From assembly GCA_014323935.1 (NCBI GenBank), contig JACOND010000009.1, forward strand, positions 1-64,000: 64,000 nt of DNA, given 5' to 3'. Under the pieces are notes generated by a model. That model saw nothing but the letters and a program-made list of their open reading frames with translations. It did not search any database and had not been told where the DNA came from. Every line of letters begins with the position of its first letter. Positions within the stretch are counted from its first letter, which is position 1. Shown here piece after piece: positions 1-9,518 of this stretch. This DNA comes from Bdellovibrionales bacterium (GTDB lineage Bacteria; Bdellovibrionota; Bdellovibrionia; Bdellovibrionales; UBA1609). Made by a program: the position numbers and the translations under genes.

Positions 1-83
1 AAATAGAAAATACGACTCATTCTAGCTCTTCTACAAACACATCTTCTTTTTTAGTTCCTGATTTAATGATCATAGGAAAATAA
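1..83 (+). CDS. Possible C-terminal end of a CDS entering from the left edge (partial)
   Basis: One plus-strand frame is open from base 3 to a TAA at 81-83. It encodes a short Ser/Thr-rich tail ending in SSFLVPDLMIIGK. The other plus frames carry stops. No family can be recognised from 26 residues, and the frame may be open by chance in AT-rich DNA. Confidence 0.25.
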   Translation, partial: IENTTHSSSSTNTSSFLVPDLMIIGK

Positions 84-235
84 ATTTTTATTTTTGACTT
101 AAATCCATGTTCTAAATCAGACACAAGTCATATCAAGGAGAAAAATCTGTTTTTAAATCTAAATTGTAAACCTATAATGAAAAGCTTATAGAGGGTTAAA
201 AAAACTTAAAGAAAAAAATTGATATAAAAATAAAG

Positions 236-277
236 TCTTTAGCTGTCCAAGTTGTAGAACCTTTATCCAGCTAAAGA
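236..277. repeat. Inverted repeat able to form a 10-bp stem
   Basis: TCTTTAGCTG at 236-245 is the exact reverse complement of CAGCTAAAGA at 268-277, with 22 bases between. It lies just past the 3' end of the broken minus-strand ORF at 296-496 and could be a terminator-like hairpin for that strand. No clear U-tract confirms this. Confidence 0.35.
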
Positions 278-295
278 ACTTTAATTTCCTAGAGC

Positions 296-496
296 TTACT
301 TAAATTTAAATATATTTTTTTCTATATTTACATTTACTTCATTCTTTAATTTCTCATCAACTAAGTCTTCTAAAAAATTTGAACAATCTCTAATATAAGT
401 ATTTATAATATCCTTATAAATAGAGAGAAAGCCTTTTATATCTATTGCTTGATTTAAGGCTTTTTAAAAGCTCTTTTTTTTTTGATCAAAACTCAT
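296..496 (-). pseudogene. Small ORF interrupted by an in-frame stop
   Basis: The minus strand from an ATG at 494-496 reads MSFDQKKKSF, then a TAA. The same frame continues for 56 codons to a TAA at 296-298, ending in KNIFKFK. The continuation is hydrophilic and protein-like (for example SIYKDIINTYIRDCSNFLED). The family is not recognised. It could be a dead small gene or the tail of a larger decayed one. Confidence 0.3.
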
Positions 497-653
497 GATG
501 CCTTTTCAAGCTTATTATTAAAGTTTTTTTTAATAGTTTAAGCCGTGCATTAGTCGATTAAAACTCCAAGACTTTTGCTTTATTCTGTTCAATCTATTAA
601 GGATAAGTTTGCTAAAGCTATATAAATTTTACCTTTCAAGCCAAGTGTATATC

Positions 654-2729
654 TCATCTATTTTTATCCACAGCTTTTTTACTGAGACGAATTCTTCCAT
701 TGCCTTCTACATTCAATACTTTAACTTTTACCTTATCTCCCTCTTTTAAAACATCAGAAACTCTCCCAATTCTTTGTTCAGATATTTCTGAAATATGAAG
801 CAATCCCGAAGTTTTAGGTAAAATTTCAACAAAAGCTCCAAACTCTTTAATTCCTGTAACAAGTCCTTCATAAATTTTTCCTTGTTCCACTTCTTCACAA
901 ATGCCTTCAATAATTTTTTTAGCTGTTTTTAAACCTTTTAAATTCGGAGAAGAAATAAATAAAGTTCCATCATCTTCAATGTCAATTTTTACCCCTGTTT
1001 CTTCTGTAATAGAGTTAATTGTTTTTCCTCCACTTCCAATCACTTCACGAATTTTATCAGGATTAATTTTTAACATCTCTATTCTAGGAGCATAAGTACT
1101 TAAATCTTCTTTTGGTTTTGAAATCGTTTTTTTCATTTCAGATAAAATATATTTACAGCCTTTTGAAGCCTGCTGAAGAGCTTTTTCAAGAGTTGCAAAA
1201 TCAATACTATCTATTTTAATATCCATTTGCAAAGCTGTGATTCCTTTATCAGAACCTGCAATTTTAAAATCCATATCTCCGAGATGATCTTCATCCCCTA
1301 AAATGTCAGATAAAATGACAAGTTCATCTTTTTCTTTAATCAATCCCATAGCAATTCCTGCAATTTGATCTTTTACAGGAACTCCTGCCGCCATCAATGC
1401 CATCATACCAGAACACACTGATCCCATAGAACTCGAACCATTTGATTCTAAAACCTCACTTACAATACGAATGGTATAAGGAAAATCTTTATGAGAAGGT
1501 AAGACCGCTTTTAAAGCTTTTTCGGCTAGAAAACCATGTCCAATTTCTCTACGACTTTGAAAACCCAAACGTCCCGTTTCTCCCACACAGTAAGGAGGAA
1601 AGTTATAATGAAGAAAAAACTTTTTACGATGAGAGTTCCACAAATTATCTATTATTTTTTCATCATCCCCCGTTCCTAAAGTCACAGTCCCTAAGACTTG
1701 AGTTTCTCCTCTTGTAAAAAGAGCAGAGCCATGGACTCGAGGTAATAAATCTACTTTACAATCAATAGAACGCACTTCATCTTTTTTTCGTCCGTCTATT
1801 CTTTGAGACTCTTGAAGTATTTTTTCACGAGCTTTTTCATACTTCATTTTTTCAAATTCAACAAAAGCTTTCTTTAATTCTAATTCCTCAAAATGAGTTT
1901 TTAACTCCCCTTTAATTTCATCATAAATACGATATCTTTTTATTTTTTCTCTTTCACAAAGAGCAATCTCTAGTTTAGAATCAACAAGCTCCCTAACTTT
2001 CTTAGATAAATGAGAATCTGTTTCCACATCTTTCACTTCTCTTTTCTTTAAAGAACCTGTTTTTTTTCTAAGATCCTCTTGCATTTCAAAAAGAGGTTTC
2101 ATAGATTCATGTGCAAATTTTAAAGCAGATAAAACCTTAGATTCAGAAACAAAATCAGCCGAACCTTCCACCATTAAAAGTCCCTTTGAAGTCCCCGCTA
2201 CCATCAATTCCATCGAAGATTCATTATCTTCCTCTTTAGGATTTAAAACAAACTGATTCTTACTTAAAGAAAGCTTTAAAAAACCCACAGGACCTTGAAA
2301 AGGAATATCACTCATATGAAGAGCTGAGGAAGTTCCTATACCTGATAAAACCTCTAAAGGAAAGGTCCCATCGGAACTTAACGCCATGACTACAATTTGT
2401 GTATCTGAAAGGTACCCTTCAGGAAAACAAGGACGAATAGGACGATCTATCAAGCGAGCAGATAAAATAGATTCATGACTTGGACGTCCCTCTCTTTTTA
2501 AAAAGCCTCCGGGAACTCGGCCAATGGAGTAAAATTTTTCCTGATAATCCACCGTTAAAGGAAAAAAATCTTGATCGGACTCATCTCTACTAGATACAAC
2601 TGTAACTAAAACTTTATTATCTCCGCAACTTACTAAAACCGCCGCATCAGCTTGTTTGGCTAACTCTCCTGTTTCAATTTTAATTTTTTTTCCCTGAATC
2701 ATGCATTCAGAACTGTATTTTTTATTCAT
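654..2729 (-). CDS. pnp: Polyribonucleotide nucleotidyltransferase (PNPase)
   Basis: This 691-residue protein has the full PNPase layout. Two RNase PH-like domains are joined by a helical linker, followed by a KH domain (VIGSGGKTINSITEETG, about residues 560-580) and a C-terminal S1 domain (GAFVEILPKTSGLLHISEIS). The second PH core keeps the active-site region DILGDEDHLGDMDFKIAGS. PNPase degrades RNA 3' to 5' phosphorolytically and usually works in the degradosome. Length is typical for the family. The ATG has an AAGGAA Shine-Dalgarno just upstream. It lies directly downstream of rpsO, the classic rpsO-pnp order, and is probably cotranscribed with it. Confidence 0.97.
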   Translation of the reverse strand: MNKKYSSECMIQGKKIKIETGELAKQADAAVLVSCGDNKVLVTVVSSRDESDQDFFPLTVDYQEKFYSIGRVPGGFLKREGRPSHESILSARLIDRPIRPCFPEGYLSDTQIVVMALSSDGTFPLEVLSGIGTSSALHMSDIPFQGPVGFLKLSLSKNQFVLNPKEEDNESSMELMVAGTSKGLLMVEGSADFVSESKVLSALKFAHESMKPLFEMQEDLRKKTGSLKKREVKDVETDSHLSKKVRELVDSKLEIALCEREKIKRYRIYDEIKGELKTHFEELELKKAFVEFEKMKYEKAREKILQESQRIDGRKKDEVRSIDCKVDLLPRVHGSALFTRGETQVLGTVTLGTGDDEKIIDNLWNSHRKKFFLHYNFPPYCVGETGRLGFQSRREIGHGFLAEKALKAVLPSHKDFPYTIRIVSEVLESNGSSSMGSVCSGMMALMAAGVPVKDQIAGIAMGLIKEKDELVILSDILGDEDHLGDMDFKIAGSDKGITALQMDIKIDSIDFATLEKALQQASKGCKYILSEMKKTISKPKEDLSTYAPRIEMLKINPDKIREVIGSGGKTINSITEETGVKIDIEDDGTLFISSPNLKGLKTAKKIIEGICEEVEQGKIYEGLVTGIKEFGAFVEILPKTSGLLHISEISEQRIGRVSDVLKEGDKVKVKVLNVEGNGRIRLSKKAVDKNR

Positions 2730-2784
2730 ATTCCTTTTCCTTTCTAATTTATATGTTTTTTGAATTTAAAAATAACAATTGAGT

Positions 2785-3042
2785 TTACTTTCTTAAAGAA
2801 AGTTTCTTAACGATCTCTTGATAACTTATTTGATTTCTTCTTTTTATAGAAGAAAGTAATTTTTTTCTTTGACTGACCATTTTCATCAAACCTCTCATAG
2901 AATGATAATCTTTTTTATGAATACTAAAATGTTTTGTTAAATTTTTTATCTTTTGTGTTAAAAAAGCGATCTGTAATCCCGCACTTCCTGTATCAGAAGG
3001 AGTTTTTTTAAACTCTTGAATCATTTTTTCCTTATCTGTCAT
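2785..3042 (-). CDS. rpsO: 30S ribosomal protein S15
   Basis: The 85-residue protein carries the S15 signature: DTGSAGLQIAFLTQKI, then HFSIHKKDYHSMRGLMKMV and a QRKKLL tail region. S15 binds 16S rRNA early in small-subunit assembly. It is slightly shorter than the usual 89 residues and has Met where most S15 proteins have Arg in the HSRRGL motif. Its position upstream of pnp matches the widely conserved rpsO-pnp operon. Confidence 0.96.
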   Translation of the reverse strand: MTDKEKMIQEFKKTPSDTGSAGLQIAFLTQKIKNLTKHFSIHKKDYHSMRGLMKMVSQRKKLLSSIKRRNQISYQEIVKKLSLRK

Positions 3043-3084
3043 GCTTTTTCCTTTTCTTATATCTCAATCAAACAAAATCATATG

Positions 3085-3372
3085 TTATAACTCAGATTTA
3101 AACAAGTTTTTTTTAAACTTATTTATATCGCTTAATTCTTTTCTATCTTCTTTATCTATTTCTTCTTTGACATCTGTTGTCTCCGGTTTGTTTTTCTCCT
3201 TTGTCTCCAGATCTTTTGTCAACTTTTCTTCTGCTTTAAGATGAGAGATATCTTCCAAGCTACTTAAGTGCTTTTCATATTCTGTTTTTGTAAGAAGCTT
3301 TTGTTTTAAATTCCAATCTAACATCCTTTTATCATACTTTAGTTTTTTTAAGCTCTCTGCTAAATAAGACAC
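3085..3372 (-). CDS. Small charged hypothetical protein
   Basis: This is a 95-residue, very hydrophilic protein rich in Lys and Glu and probably helical, with no signal peptide or membrane segment. The start is GTG (CAC at 3370-3372). An unusually strong Shine-Dalgarno, AAGGAGGAGG, lies a few bases upstream and makes translation likely. It sits 42 bases upstream of rpsO on the same strand and may share its transcript. I recognise no family. Confidence 0.7.
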   Translation of the reverse strand: MSYLAESLKKLKYDKRMLDWNLKQKLLTKTEYEKHLSSLEDISHLKAEEKLTKDLETKEKNKPETTDVKEEIDKEDRKELSDINKFKKNLFKSEL

Positions 3373-3431
3373 CGTTCCTCCTCCTTGTTAATATTTTTTC
3401 CAGTAACAAAAGTTTTTCCAAATATATCCAA

Positions 3432-4160
3432 CTACTTATCCTCATTTCTTAAAATTTTCAAAAAAGTAGGTCGTCCCTGTCTTCTTCTACTTCGAATCTT
3501 GAAATTTTGTATATTTTTCCAGCTCTGTAAAAAGAAAAAACCAACGATAAAACCTGAAAGATGAGAGAGATGACTGATAGAACTTCCCATGCCATTATTA
3601 ATCAAACTTACAAACTCTATAACTCCAATAAGTAAAGTAAAATGAATTGCTTTCATAGGAAAAAGCATCATAAATAAAATCTGTCTCTCACTAAAAATCA
3701 TCCCATAAGCAAATAAAATTCCAAAGATAGAACCCGAAGCTCCAATCAAAGGAATTTTTAACTGTAAAGGATTTAAAGGATAAATTAAAGGAATTAAATT
3801 TAAAACAAGAATATAAATTAAAGCAACTCCTACCCCACATACTAAGTAATAACTTATAAAAAATTTAGATCCCCAAAATCTCTCTAATTCACTGCCAAAC
3901 ATCCAAAGAGCAAACATATTAAACAAAATGTGAAAAACACTTTCAGAATGTACAAACATATAAGTAAAAATTTGCCACAACCAAAAATGATCTAAAACCT
4001 GAAAGGGAACTAAACCTAAAAAATAATAAATAGAGTTGTTATCAAAAAATAACTTTTGCAAAAAAATAACTAAAAAAAACCAAACAGCTCCATTGATAAG
4101 CATTAAACTTTTAACAATTGGACTGAGCTGAAAATCATACATTTGAGAAACATATCTCAT
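3432..4160 (-). CDS. Rhomboid family intramembrane serine protease
   Basis: The 242-residue polytopic membrane protein has the rhomboid core. The HILFN motif lies at about residues 77-81 in the second membrane helix. The catalytic serine lies in GASGSIFGILFAYG (Ser142), and the catalytic histidine lies in SHLSHLSGFIVG (about His200). Rhomboids cleave transmembrane substrates inside the bilayer. The start codon follows the sppA stop by two bases, so the two protease genes are translationally close. The substrate is unknown. Confidence 0.93.
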   Translation of the reverse strand: MRYVSQMYDFQLSPIVKSLMLINGAVWFFLVIFLQKLFFDNNSIYYFLGLVPFQVLDHFWLWQIFTYMFVHSESVFHILFNMFALWMFGSELERFWGSKFFISYYLVCGVGVALIYILVLNLIPLIYPLNPLQLKIPLIGASGSIFGILFAYGMIFSERQILFMMLFPMKAIHFTLLIGVIEFVSLINNGMGSSISHLSHLSGFIVGFFFLQSWKNIQNFKIRSRRRQGRPTFLKILRNEDK

Positions 4161-4162
4161 AG

Positions 4163-5071
4163 TTAATGAGTCACATAAGTTTGCAAAAGATAAAGGGGCT
4201 TGCCAGATAAGGATTCTAACTCATTCCATTTAGAAAAAAAACTTGAAAAAACTTTACCTTTACTTGAAAAATTTTCAAAAAAACGTTCAAAACTTGTTTT
4301 TTCATCAGGATCAAACAAGGTAGGATTAGAACCTAAACCTGTTTTTTCCCCAATTTCTCTAATAGCATCATTAAAAGTTCCCACCTGATCTGCTAAACCA
4401 AATTCAACTCCTTCTGCTCCAGAAAAAATACGACCATCTGCAAAAAACTCAACGGCTTCGGGATCTAATTTTCGACCGGTTATAACAGCTTGTTTAAATT
4501 GATCATGAACTGTTTCTAAAAGATTTTCAAAAAGCTCTCTTTCCCTAAAAGTCATTTTACGAAAAGAATTCCCTGCATCTTTAAATTCACCGGCTTTTAA
4601 ATTATAAATTTCCACTTTAGCCCAACGAGCTAGTTCACTTAAATTTCTAAAAGTTGAAATAACTCCAATAGAACCAAACAAAGTTCCCGCATTCACAAAA
4701 ATCTTACTTGCACTCATTATGGAATAAACACCCCCACTTGCTACAACGTCCCCTCCACTGACATAAACCGGTTTTTTATAACGATCTACAATCTCAAAAA
4801 TAGCCGAGTTAATCTCCTGACTTGCAGCCACAGATCCTCCGGGACTATCGACTCTTATTAAAACACCTTTGACCCTTTCTTGAGAGGCATATTTTCTAAC
4901 ATGTTTTGCAAAATTTTGAGACAGATCACTCAAAATAAGTCCTTTGATTTGTAGCAAAAGAATGGAGGAATCTTTAATCTCTTTACTTTTTTCCAGTTGA
5001 CTCATATCTAAACAAGACGTAAGAGATAAAAAACACACTGTATTAAAAATAAATTTAAATGATACTTTCAT
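4163..5071 (-). CDS. sppA: Signal peptide peptidase SppA, lipoprotein-like form
   Basis: This is a single-repeat (302-residue) S49 peptidase. The substrate-groove motif VDSPGGSVAASQEI is followed by the nucleophile in VVASGGVYSIMS (Ser112), the GTLFGSIGVI segment, and the likely catalytic lysine in AGEFKDAG (Lys164). The N-terminus is hydrophobic and ends in LTSC, a good lipobox, so the protein is probably membrane-anchored through Cys20. SppA removes leftover signal peptides. It lies between rpsA and a rhomboid gene with gaps of only a few bases, so one transcript is likely. Confidence 0.93.
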   Translation of the reverse strand: MKVSFKFIFNTVCFLSLTSCLDMSQLEKSKEIKDSSILLLQIKGLILSDLSQNFAKHVRKYASQERVKGVLIRVDSPGGSVAASQEINSAIFEIVDRYKKPVYVSGGDVVASGGVYSIMSASKIFVNAGTLFGSIGVISTFRNLSELARWAKVEIYNLKAGEFKDAGNSFRKMTFRERELFENLLETVHDQFKQAVITGRKLDPEAVEFFADGRIFSGAEGVEFGLADQVGTFNDAIREIGEKTGLGSNPTLFDPDEKTSFERFFENFSSKGKVFSSFFSKWNELESLSGKPLYLLQTYVTH

Positions 5072-5074
5072 AAT

Positions 5075-6877
5075 TTAACTTTCTTTTTGAGATTCTGTCT
5101 TTTTAATTGATTTTTTAAGTGCTTTAGCAAAGAAATTCTCCATCATACCTGTTTTATTTTTTCCTTTAACTTCTTCCTTAGAAATCTCCTTACTTTCATT
5201 AGATTCGACCAAACGAATACTCAAACCTATTTTTTTAGCTGATTCATCAATATTTAAAATTTCCGCCTTGACCTTATCTCCTACTTTTACAACATCTGAG
5301 ATTTCATTCACTCTTTTTTTACTCAACTCACTGACATGAATTAAACCTTCAATTCCGTATTTTAATTTAACAAACACTCCAAAATCAACGATTTTAACAA
5401 CTTCCACCTCATGTTGTGAACCTATCGGAAATTCTTTTTCTAACTTTTTCCAAGGATCTTCTTCAAGTTGTTTGATTCCTAAACTAAATTTTTCTCCTTC
5501 CACATCAATATCTAAAACTTTAGCCTTCACTTTATCACCTATTTTATACTTTGCAGAAGGATTTATATTTTTTGACCAAGATAAGTCACCAAATCGAATC
5601 AAACCATCTAACTCATCTGTGATTTTAACGAATATGCCAAAATCACTTATAGATGTAATTTCAAATTCCCCTTCTTGATCTTTTTTATATAAGTCTTTGA
5701 TAGAAAGCCAAGGACTGATTCGGGTCTGCTTGATACTTAAACTCAACTTTCTCTTATCTGGTTTAATGTCAATAATTTTAGCATCCACTTCATCTCCTAC
5801 TTTAAACATTTCAGAAGAGATATTATGCCTCCTTTTCCAAGATAGTTCATTAAAATGAATCAAACCATCTATTTCCTCATCAAGCTGAACAAAAACCCCA
5901 TAATCTACAATAGAAGAAATTTTAACTTTTAAAATTTGACCTAACTCATATTTAGAAATACCAGCTTTCCATTTTTCCTCACTCATTTGCTTAAGACCTA
6001 AAGACACACGATTTTTTTCTGAATCAAATTTTAAAACTTTTAATTTTAATTTTTGTCCTAATTTTAAGATTTCATTAGGATGTTCAATACGAGACCAACT
6101 CATATCTGTAATATGAAGGAGACCATCTCTATTTCCTAAATCAACAAAAGCCCCATAAGAAGTAATATTTTTGACAATCCCTTCGACAACATCACCTTCT
6201 TTCACTTTATCAATGACCGTTAAATTTTCTTTATCTTTTTCTAAAACAAAACGTCGAGATAAAACAAGGTTCCCTCTTTTATGACTTATCTTAATAATTT
6301 TAAATTCTAAAGTTTGTCCCACATAGTCAGCTAAATTCCTGACAGGACGAATATCAAATTGACTGCCTGGTAAAAAAGCTTTAATTCCAACATCTACAGT
6401 GAGTCCTCCTTTGACAGTTGCAATCACTTTACCTTTAATCACTTCATTATTTTCATAAGCTTTTATAATATTTTGCCAAACTTTTTTTATATTAGCTTTA
6501 TCTTTAGATAGCACAACGAGTCCATTTTTATCTTCTATCTTCTCAATGTAAACATCAACTTTTTCACCTTTTTTCATTTCTTCTTGAGTGTCAAGATTAA
6601 AATGAGAAAACTCAGAAATAGGAATTTTTCCTTCACTTTTATAGTTAATATCTACAAACACATAATCATCGGTGACCTTTATAATCTCTCCTTGAATGAT
6701 TTGTCCTGGTTTAAAAACCCTTTTATACATTTGCTTGTTAAAAAAATTCTCAAATTCCTTACTCTCCTCTTTGTTAGATAACAAACCAGAATCTTCTGAA
6801 AAATTTTTATCTAGAGCATCTAAAGCAACTAAAACCTCTTCTTTTGTTTTTTTCATTCCATTTTTTACTTCATTCAT
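5075..6877 (-). CDS. rpsA: 30S ribosomal protein S1
   Basis: The protein of about 600 residues contains six tandem S1 (OB-fold) domains, seen as repeated GVFVQL / GLIHFNELSW-type units. S1 binds mRNA on the small subunit and helps initiation. A longer frame starts at TTG (6893-6895). I place the start at the ATG at 6875-6877 (MNEVKNGMKKTKEE) because the Shine-Dalgarno GAGGGTG lies inside the first codons of the longer version, nine bases before this ATG. It lies downstream of cmk, the usual cmk-rpsA order. Confidence 0.95.
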   Translation of the reverse strand: MNEVKNGMKKTKEEVLVALDALDKNFSEDSGLLSNKEESKEFENFFNKQMYKRVFKPGQIIQGEIIKVTDDYVFVDINYKSEGKIPISEFSHFNLDTQEEMKKGEKVDVYIEKIEDKNGLVVLSKDKANIKKVWQNIIKAYENNEVIKGKVIATVKGGLTVDVGIKAFLPGSQFDIRPVRNLADYVGQTLEFKIIKISHKRGNLVLSRRFVLEKDKENLTVIDKVKEGDVVEGIVKNITSYGAFVDLGNRDGLLHITDMSWSRIEHPNEILKLGQKLKLKVLKFDSEKNRVSLGLKQMSEEKWKAGISKYELGQILKVKISSIVDYGVFVQLDEEIDGLIHFNELSWKRRHNISSEMFKVGDEVDAKIIDIKPDKRKLSLSIKQTRISPWLSIKDLYKKDQEGEFEITSISDFGIFVKITDELDGLIRFGDLSWSKNINPSAKYKIGDKVKAKVLDIDVEGEKFSLGIKQLEEDPWKKLEKEFPIGSQHEVEVVKIVDFGVFVKLKYGIEGLIHVSELSKKRVNEISDVVKVGDKVKAEILNIDESAKKIGLSIRLVESNESKEISKEEVKGKNKTGMMENFFAKALKKSIKKTESQKES

Positions 6878-6886
6878 AATAAAAAA

Positions 6887-6893
6887 CACCCTC
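6887..6893 (-). promoter_or_regulatory. Shine-Dalgarno site fixing the rpsA start
   Basis: On the minus strand this reads GAGGGTG and ends nine bases before the ATG at 6875-6877. It overlaps an upstream in-frame TTG, so that TTG is unlikely to be the main start. Confidence 0.65.
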
Positions 6894-7023
6894 AATTTAT
6901 TTAAATCTTTTTAAACTTTTCTTAAAAAAAAGTCAAAGCTTTTAATAAAAATGCTATTATAGAGTAAAAAATTCATATTTCAAGCTCTTAATTTCTTTAA
7001 ACCTACAAAATAACAAATTTATC

Positions 7024-7677
7024 TTACTTTTTGAAAAAAATCTCTTGGGCTTTTTCATAAACAATTTGAACTAAATTATCTATTGTATGAGAGCTAGAAT
7101 CCAAACACAAAGCCTCTTGAGCTTGAATTAAGGGAGCAAAATATCTTCCTTGATCCCGTTCATCTCTTTGTCTTTGAGCTTTTAAAATAGAAGAAAGAGA
7201 TTTTGTTCTTTCTTTTTTTCTCCTTTCGGCTCGTTTTTTTTCAGGAGCTGTTAAAAAAACTTTTAAAGGAGCTGAAGGAAATAAAATGGTTCCACAATCT
7301 CTACCTTCTAAAATAAGCCCTTTTTCTGCACTGTAAAAATCTCTTTGAAAAGGAATCAAAGCCTTCCTATAAGAAGGAGAAGCACTCAAAAAACTAGCTT
7401 TTTCATCTATTTCTTCACAGTAAAGCTGAGAACTGATATCTATGTCTTTGTAAAAAAAAAGACTTTTAAAAGGAGTCAATTCAATTCTCCAATCTTTAGA
7501 TTTAAAAAAAGGCAGATAATCCTTTTCTTTAAATTTTTCTTTTAAAGCAACATAAGCCATTCCTCTGTATAAAACTCCTGTAGAAAACCAAGGCCAACGT
7601 AACCTTTTAGAAAGCCTATAAGATAAAGTACTTTTTCCAGAAGAAGCTAAACCATCAACTGTAATAATTTTTTCCAT
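7024..7677 (-). CDS. cmk: Cytidylate kinase
   Basis: This 217-residue NMP kinase opens with the P-loop GLASSGKST and carries the CMP-kinase motif GRDCGTILFPSAPLKVFLTA, followed by an Arg-rich lid (EKKRAERRKKER). It phosphorylates CMP and dCMP with ATP. Length fits the family. It lies about 150 bases upstream of rpsA, an order seen in many proteobacteria. Confidence 0.94.
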   Translation of the reverse strand: MEKIITVDGLASSGKSTLSYRLSKRLRWPWFSTGVLYRGMAYVALKEKFKEKDYLPFFKSKDWRIELTPFKSLFFYKDIDISSQLYCEEIDEKASFLSASPSYRKALIPFQRDFYSAEKGLILEGRDCGTILFPSAPLKVFLTAPEKKRAERRKKERTKSLSSILKAQRQRDERDQGRYFAPLIQAQEALCLDSSSHTIDNLVQIVYEKAQEIFFKK

Positions 7678-7719
7678 CCTTATACAATTTTATCCTCTTT
7701 AAAGTTAAAAAACTAAATA

Positions 7720-8703
7720 TCAGAGCAAACTTAAGAAAACATCTTCATCAATATTAGCCCCTGAAATCAAAACGCAACAGGTCTTTCCTAAATCCCAATC
7801 TTTCTGGTATTTTAAAGCCCCTACCAAAGCAGTGGCTCCCGAACCTTCTACTTTTTGACCTGTCTGCTCTTTTATTTCTACAATAGCCTCTGAGATTTCT
7901 TTTTCACTCACACAACAAATACCATCTACATATTGAAAACAAAAATCAAGAATTTCTGGGGAACTTTTTTTAACAGCAATCCCATCTGTCAAACCACTTT
8001 TTGAAGATCTCATGAAAAGATTTTTTTCACATAAACAATTTTGTCCCTCTCTTATTTTATTGAATTTTTTACAAAAATCAGGAGTCCCCTCCCAAGTCAC
8101 TCCATAAATTTTTAAAGAAGGTTTAAGATGTTTAAGAGCTAAAGAGACTCCTGAAAGCAAGCCTCCTCCTCCAACAGGAATAACAACAGAGTCTAAATCA
8201 GGTAGCTCCTCAAAAAGTTCAAGTCCTATGGTCCCTTGTCCTGCAATTACATGAGTATCTGCAAAAGGGTGAATAAAAATAGAATCTCCTCCTATAGACA
8301 AAGCATATTCATAACTTTCATCATAAGTTTTTCCTTTTAAAATAATTTCAGCTCCTAGTTTTTTTGTCTCTAAAATTTTAACTTTAGAAGCCGTTTCCAT
8401 CATAACCACACGAAATTTAATATTGAAAAGCTGAGCCGCTAAGGCAACTCCTTGAGCATGATTTCCTGCAGAAGCAGCGATTAAACCACGAGCTTTTTCC
8501 TCTTTTGTAAGAGAGAGAATTTTATTTAAAGCTCCACGAATTTTAAAACTCTTAGTTTTCTGTTCACTTTCCCACTTCAAAAAAAGAGAAAGACCTAATT
8601 GCCGGCTCCCATAATTATAGGAAGACAAACGGGTTTTTTTAATATAAGGACTTAAACGTTTTTTTGCTAATTGAATATCTTGAAAACATGTTTGTATCTT
8701 CAT
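7720..8703 (-). CDS. PLP-dependent threonine dehydratase / serine racemase family enzyme
   Basis: The 327-residue fold-type II PLP enzyme carries the Schiff-base lysine in KSFKIRGALNKIL, the phosphate-binding glycine loop in PVGGGGLLSG, and the late GSGATALVGALK segment. It is the short form: the C-terminal ACT-like regulatory domain of biosynthetic IlvA is absent. It therefore resembles catabolic TdcB or serine racemase more than feedback-regulated IlvA. The likely reaction is deamination of threonine or serine to the 2-oxoacid. It lies between cmk and tpiA with short gaps. Confidence 0.88.
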   Translation of the reverse strand: MKIQTCFQDIQLAKKRLSPYIKKTRLSSYNYGSRQLGLSLFLKWESEQKTKSFKIRGALNKILSLTKEEKARGLIAASAGNHAQGVALAAQLFNIKFRVVMMETASKVKILETKKLGAEIILKGKTYDESYEYALSIGGDSIFIHPFADTHVIAGQGTIGLELFEELPDLDSVVIPVGGGGLLSGVSLALKHLKPSLKIYGVTWEGTPDFCKKFNKIREGQNCLCEKNLFMRSSKSGLTDGIAVKKSSPEILDFCFQYVDGICCVSEKEISEAIVEIKEQTGQKVEGSGATALVGALKYQKDWDLGKTCCVLISGANIDEDVFLSLL

Positions 8704-8714
8704 AATAAACTTTT

Positions 8715-9458
8715 TTAACAGCTTTTAATTTGTTTATAAATTCCATAAAAAGAATGAGGATTTACAGATTCAGAACCTATTAAAAAACCATCTAATTTAT
8801 CACAAGATAAACTCAAAGCATTTTCTAAAGACACACTTCCTCCATAAAAAACTTTAACTGTAGGAAAGTCTTCCTTAATTAAGCTAATAACATCTTCTAA
8901 TTCACTTACAGAGGGAATTTCCCCTGTGCCAATAGACCAAAGAGGTTCATAAGCAACAATGAAAGAGAGATCTTTAAAATCGGGAGGTAGCTTTTCGGGG
9001 TGAAAAGGAAGTTTTTCATACTTATTGTATTGTTTAATCCAAGACAGTTTTTTAATCAAAACCTTATTTTTTTGAAATCGCTCCGATAAAGATTCCCCTA
9101 TACAAAGCACAGGAATTAAAGCCTGCTCTTGAACGAGAGAAAATTTTTTTTCAATATCCACATCTGTCTCACCAAAAATATATCTTCTCTCACTATGTCC
9201 TAACAAACAAAAAGTGGCTCCCATTTCTTTAAAGAGCTGAACAGAATTTTCCCCTGTTAAAGCTCCTTTTATTTTCTGATAAATATTTTGAGATCCCCAA
9301 TAAAACTTTTCTTTCTCAAAAATTAAAGATAAAGGAGCGGGAGGAAAAAAAATAAAGCTATCTTTATCTTCTTTTTTAACAAGTTTATTAAATTCCAAAA
9401 GAAAAGAAAGGGCTTGTTGATAACCCATATTCATTTTCCAGTTTCCTGCTATCAACAT
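8715..9458 (-). CDS. tpiA: Triosephosphate isomerase
   Basis: This 247-residue TIM barrel begins AGNWKMN (catalytic Lys). It has the catalytic His in LLGHSERRYIFGE, the catalytic Glu in AYEPLWSIGTG and the phosphate-binding FYGGSVSLENA segment. It interconverts dihydroxyacetone phosphate and glyceraldehyde 3-phosphate. Other glycolytic genes in this window (pgk, eno) are scattered rather than clustered with it. Confidence 0.97.
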   Translation of the reverse strand: MLIAGNWKMNMGYQQALSFLLEFNKLVKKEDKDSFIFFPPAPLSLIFEKEKFYWGSQNIYQKIKGALTGENSVQLFKEMGATFCLLGHSERRYIFGETDVDIEKKFSLVQEQALIPVLCIGESLSERFQKNKVLIKKLSWIKQYNKYEKLPFHPEKLPPDFKDLSFIVAYEPLWSIGTGEIPSVSELEDVISLIKEDFPTVKVFYGGSVSLENALSLSCDKLDGFLIGSESVNPHSFYGIYKQIKSC

Positions 9459-9518
9459 ATTATCTAAAAATTATCATAAAGTTTTTTTTTGTCAAATTGA
9501 ACCATCTCTTAAAAAGCC

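Larger units (their letters stand above)
84..653. other. Weakly coding intergenic stretch left of pnp
   Basis: About 570 bases separate the possible partial CDS from the pnp stop. The stretch holds an inverted repeat at 236-277 and a broken small minus-strand ORF at 296-496, listed separately. I see no other gene, RNA or insertion sequence in it. Confidence 0.5.
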